A stretch of 64,000 bases of DNA from Sphingopyxis terrae subsp. terrae NBRC 15098. Its GTDB lineage: Bacteria > Pseudomonadota > Alphaproteobacteria > Sphingomonadales > Sphingomonadaceae. A model generated the notes under the pieces. That model was given only the letters and a program-made list of their open reading frames with translations, ran no database searches and was not told where the DNA came from. The stretch spans positions 124,001 to 188,000 of the forward strand of contig NZ_BCZQ01000008.1 of assembly GCF_001598815.1 (NCBI RefSeq), in the 5' to 3' direction. Of this stretch, positions 61,768 through 64,000 are shown piece after piece. Positions within the stretch are counted from its first letter, which is position 1. Each line of letters opens with the position of its first letter. Position numbers and translations under genes: made by a program.

Positions 61768-62633
61768 GCGCGGCGGGCAACCTGCGGATGCGCGCGGCGC
61801 AGGAAAAGAAGCTGCGCGAATTCGTGACGCCCGAAGGGGTCGACCTGCAATTGCGCATTGCAAGCGCGGCGCTCCGGCTCGGCGCGCTGCTGATCGACCT
61901 GATCCTCATCGTCCTGACGCTCGTCCTGTTCACCCTGCTGATCCTCTGGGCCGGGCTTGCGTCCAATTCGTCGATCGCGGTGACGGTCTGGCTGCTCGGC
62001 GCCTTTGTTCTGCGCACCTTCTGGTTCATCGGCTTCGAACTTGGCGCGCGTGCGGCGACCCCCGGCAAGCGGCTGATGGGCATCCGCGTCGTCGCGCGCG
62101 ACGGCGGCCGGCTCACCGCCGATGCGGTGGTCGCGCGCAACCTGATCCGCGAGCTTGAGCTCTTCCTTCCCCTCACCATGATGGGCGTCGGCGCGGCCGA
62201 GGATATGGTATCGGGCTGGACTGCGCTCGCGGGGGTCGCCTGGTCGCTGACGCTCAGCCTGTTCCTGCTCTTCAATCGCGACCGGATGCGGATGGGCGAC
62301 CTGATCGCCGGCACCTGGGTCGTGATGGCGAAGCGCGCGAAGCTTGACCGCGACATCACCGCCGATGGCGGCGGGGTCGACGCGATCCGCTTCACCGACG
62401 CCGAACTCGCCGTCTATGGCATCTATGAATTGCAGGAACTGGAGCGCGTGCTGCGCGGCGCCGATCCGCGCGCGATGCGCGATGTCGCTGACACGATCCG
62501 CGGCAAAATCGGCCGCCCCGTCGCCGAAGAGGATGACGTGTTCCTGACGAGCTATTATCGGCAGCTCAAGGCCCGGCTCGAACGCGGCTTGCTGTTCGGA
62601 AAACGCCGAGAGGATAAATATGCCAGCGAATGA
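61764..62633 (+). CDS. RDD family membrane protein
   Basis: The 289-residue protein has an RDD domain: an Arg in the first membrane segment (LRLGALLIDLILIVL), Asp in the same region, and the GARAATPGKRLMGIRVV motif. About three to four membrane segments and a soluble C-terminal part (residues 195-289) follow. The start is TTG overlapping the SpoIIM stop (TTGA); an ATG eight codons later (61788) is an alternative. It ends 14 bases inside the nitroreductase gene. Confidence 0.88.
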   Translation: MSAAGNLRMRAAQEKKLREFVTPEGVDLQLRIASAALRLGALLIDLILIVLTLVLFTLLILWAGLASNSSIAVTVWLLGAFVLRTFWFIGFELGARAATPGKRLMGIRVVARDGGRLTADAVVARNLIRELELFLPLTMMGVGAAEDMVSGWTALAGVAWSLTLSLFLLFNRDRMRMGDLIAGTWVVMAKRAKLDRDITADGGGVDAIRFTDAELAVYGIYELQELERVLRGADPRAMRDVADTIRGKIGRPVAEEDDVFLTSYYRQLKARLERGLLFGKRREDKYASE

Positions 62634-63309
62634 TGCCCTGTCCGTTGCCGAAGCGTTGCACCGCCGCCGTTCGGTGCGCGCCTTTTCGGACCGCCCGATC
62701 GACCGGGCGGTACTGGCGCGGGTTTTTGCCGACGCGCAGCGCGCGCCATCGGGCGGCAATCTGCAGCCGTGGCAGGTGACGGTCGTTACCGGCGCGCGCT
62801 GGGAGCGGGTGAAGGCGGCGGTGGCGGCGCGGATCGCGATGGGGCGCGACGGCCAGCAACCCGAATATGACATCTACCCGCGCGGACTGACCGACCCGTG
62901 GGAAAGCCGGCGTTTCGGCGTCGGCGAGGCGCTCTATGCCTCGCTCGGCATCCCGCGCGAGGATAAGTCGGGCCGGCTCGCTCGGTTCATGGAGAATTAC
63001 CGGGGTTTCGGCGCACCGGTGATGCTTTTCCTTCATTGTTCACGCATCATGGGACCGCCGCAATGGGCCGACATGGGCATGTGGCTCCAGTCGGTGATGC
63101 TGTTGCTCGTCGAACATGGCCTTGCAAGCTGTCCGCAGGAATGCTGGGCGATGTATGGCGCGACGATCCGGCACGAGCTGGAACTGGGCGACGACCAGAT
63201 CTTGTTCACCGGGCTGGCGATCGGCCATGCCGATGCGGCGGCGCCGGTGAATCAATGGCCGGTTCCGCGCGCCGAACTGGATGAGGTGATCGATTGGCAG
63301 GGGTTTTGA
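62620..63309 (+). CDS. Nitroreductase-family FMN oxidoreductase
   Basis: The 229-residue protein has the nitroreductase N-terminal motif HRRRSVRAFSDRPI, the FMN loop APSGGNLQPWQV and a C-terminal region LLLVEHGLASCPQECWAM. These are typical of NAD(P)H-dependent flavin nitroreductases. The substrate is unknown. It overlaps the RDD gene by 14 bases, so it may belong to the preceding operon. Confidence 0.93.
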   Translation: MPANDALSVAEALHRRRSVRAFSDRPIDRAVLARVFADAQRAPSGGNLQPWQVTVVTGARWERVKAAVAARIAMGRDGQQPEYDIYPRGLTDPWESRRFGVGEALYASLGIPREDKSGRLARFMENYRGFGAPVMLFLHCSRIMGPPQWADMGMWLQSVMLLLVEHGLASCPQECWAMYGATIRHELELGDDQILFTGLAIGHADAAAPVNQWPVPRAELDEVIDWQGF

Positions 63310-63311
63310 GG

Positions 63312-63821
63312 ATGGGTTGGCGCGGCAAGACGACGGGACTGACGATCACGGCGGCGACGGCGCTGCTGCTCGCCGGCTGCGCCGCGATTCCGAAAGCGGC
63401 GGCACCACCGCCCTCCCCCGCGCCGCAACCGCCCGCCGCGACACCGCCGCCACCGGCGACGGCGCCGACGCAAGGGTGGGACGACCGCGCGCTCGATCGC
63501 GGCGCCTGGCGCTATGATGCCGGCAGCCGAAGCGCGATCTTCGCGCCGTCCGCTGGCGCGGCGCCGTTGCTGACCATGGCGTGCAGCGGCGGCGCTATCC
63601 GGCTGACCGCCGCGCTCGACGGCACCGTCGCACTGCGCACCAGCGCGGCCACCGATCAGGTGCGCTTCGACGGCGGTACGGCGATCGTACCGAGCCGCGA
63701 TATCCGGCTGGACCGCATCGCCTTCAGTCGCGGCCGCTTTGCGCTCGAAGCCGCGAACGGCCGGGCGCTGACCCTACCCGTCCAGTCCGAAATCGGCCGC
63801 GTGATCGAGGATTGCCGTTAG
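63312..63821 (+). CDS. Putative lipoprotein of unknown function
   Basis: The 169-residue protein has a lipoprotein signal (TATALLLAGCAAIPK; predicted lipidated Cys 23). A Pro/Ala-rich linker (residues 30-50) and a beta-rich domain follow (APLLTMACSGGAIRLTAALD). The ribosome site is poor. The start at 63312 is chosen because it begins the signal peptide. I do not recognise the family. It lies 2 bases after the nitroreductase gene. Confidence 0.78.
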   Translation: MGWRGKTTGLTITAATALLLAGCAAIPKAAAPPPSPAPQPPAATPPPPATAPTQGWDDRALDRGAWRYDAGSRSAIFAPSAGAAPLLTMACSGGAIRLTAALDGTVALRTSAATDQVRFDGGTAIVPSRDIRLDRIAFSRGRFALEAANGRALTLPVQSEIGRVIEDCR

Positions 63822-63830
63822 GCAGCCGGG

Positions 63831-64000
63831 CTAGGCGCCGAGCCGTACCGTTCCGCCGCGGATCCAGCCCCAGCGGCACGGTCCCTGATATTCGCGCGCG
63901 CTGCTGACCGAGCGGCCGACGCCGCACATATCCTCGTCGGTGCCGGGGGCCGCGAAGACGATACCGAACCAGGCGTCGTCATCGGTTGCCTCGCACACCG
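63831..64000 (-). CDS. C-terminal fragment of an unidentified gene, cut by the window edge
   Basis: On the minus strand an open frame ends with TAG at 63831-63833. About 55 residues are visible (ending RWGWIRGGTVRLGA) with three Cys and several Trp. It is convergent with the lipoprotein gene and has the GC-biased third positions of real genes here. The N-terminus lies beyond the window. I do not recognise the family. Confidence 0.55.
   Translation of the reverse strand, partial: VCEATDDDAWFGIVFAAPGTDEDMCGVGRSVSSAREYQGPCRWGWIRGGTVRLGA

Overview
The window is 64 kb of high-GC, gene-dense chromosomal DNA from an alphaproteobacterium, most probably a member of the Sphingomonadaceae (Sphingopyxis-like). 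The placement rests on the gene content and on the style of the DNA: GC-rich codon third positions, pervasive ATGA/GTGA stop-start overlaps, a cbb3 oxidase cluster with an FnrL-type regulator, and a compact single flagellar locus. No taxonomic search was possible, so the genus is an inference. I saw no tRNA, rRNA, insertion sequence, prophage or CRISPR array.

Region 1 (about 0.9-32.2 kb) is an almost complete flagellar gene cluster. It holds flagellin (-); fliEFGHIJKLMNOPQR-flhB (+); fliD-fliS (+); a sigma54 activator (-); motA-motB (-); flgBCDEFGHIJKL (-); flgA and flgM-flgN (+); and a lytic transglycosylase-flhA-fliA operon (+). The control logic can be read from the DNA. Four sites match the sigma54 -24/-12 consensus with exact spacing, ahead of fliE, flgB, flgA and the transglycosylase-flhA-fliA operon. 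Four sites share a sigma28-like motif (TTAA-type -35, 13 bp, GCCGTTA -10) ahead of flagellin, fliD, flgM and motA. So the likely hierarchy is activator plus sigma54 for the basal body, hook and fliA, then FliA, held back by FlgM, for filament, cap and motor. Several components are reduced: FliM lacks the N-terminal CheY-binding peptide, FlgH lacks the lipobox cysteine, FlgE and FlgD are very short, FlgJ has no muramidase domain, and flhF/flhG are not between flhA and fliA.

Region 2 (32.2-34.1 kb) is a minus-strand run of four genes: a LuxR-type DNA-binding protein with a C-terminal membrane anchor, a small soluble protein, a small membrane protein and a MarR-like regulator. Its function is unknown.

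Region 3 (34.3-45.2 kb) is the microaerobic respiration block: a 4Fe-4S FNR/FnrL regulator, an OmpW-like porin, ccoNOQP, ccoGHIS, a small cysteine-rich secreted protein and hemN. FNR-type boxes lie in the ompW-ccoN divergent region and directly in front of hemN.

Region 4 (45.3-52.9 kb) concerns the envelope and signalling: a small secreted basic protein, a VirJ/AcvB-type hydrolase, a DUF2147 protein, MprF/LpiA, then a PDZ protein with an OmpR-type response regulator and a histidine kinase, and a FixJ-like regulator with a dead receiver domain.

Region 5 (53.1-64 kb) holds a two-gene operon for a fused 2-oxoacid dehydrogenase E1 and a FabD-like acyltransferase that has lost the malonyl-binding arginine. 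Divergent from it is a tightly coupled operon DUF4129-DUF4350-MoxR-DUF58-SpoIIM-RDD, followed by a nitroreductase, a lipoprotein and the end of a further gene.
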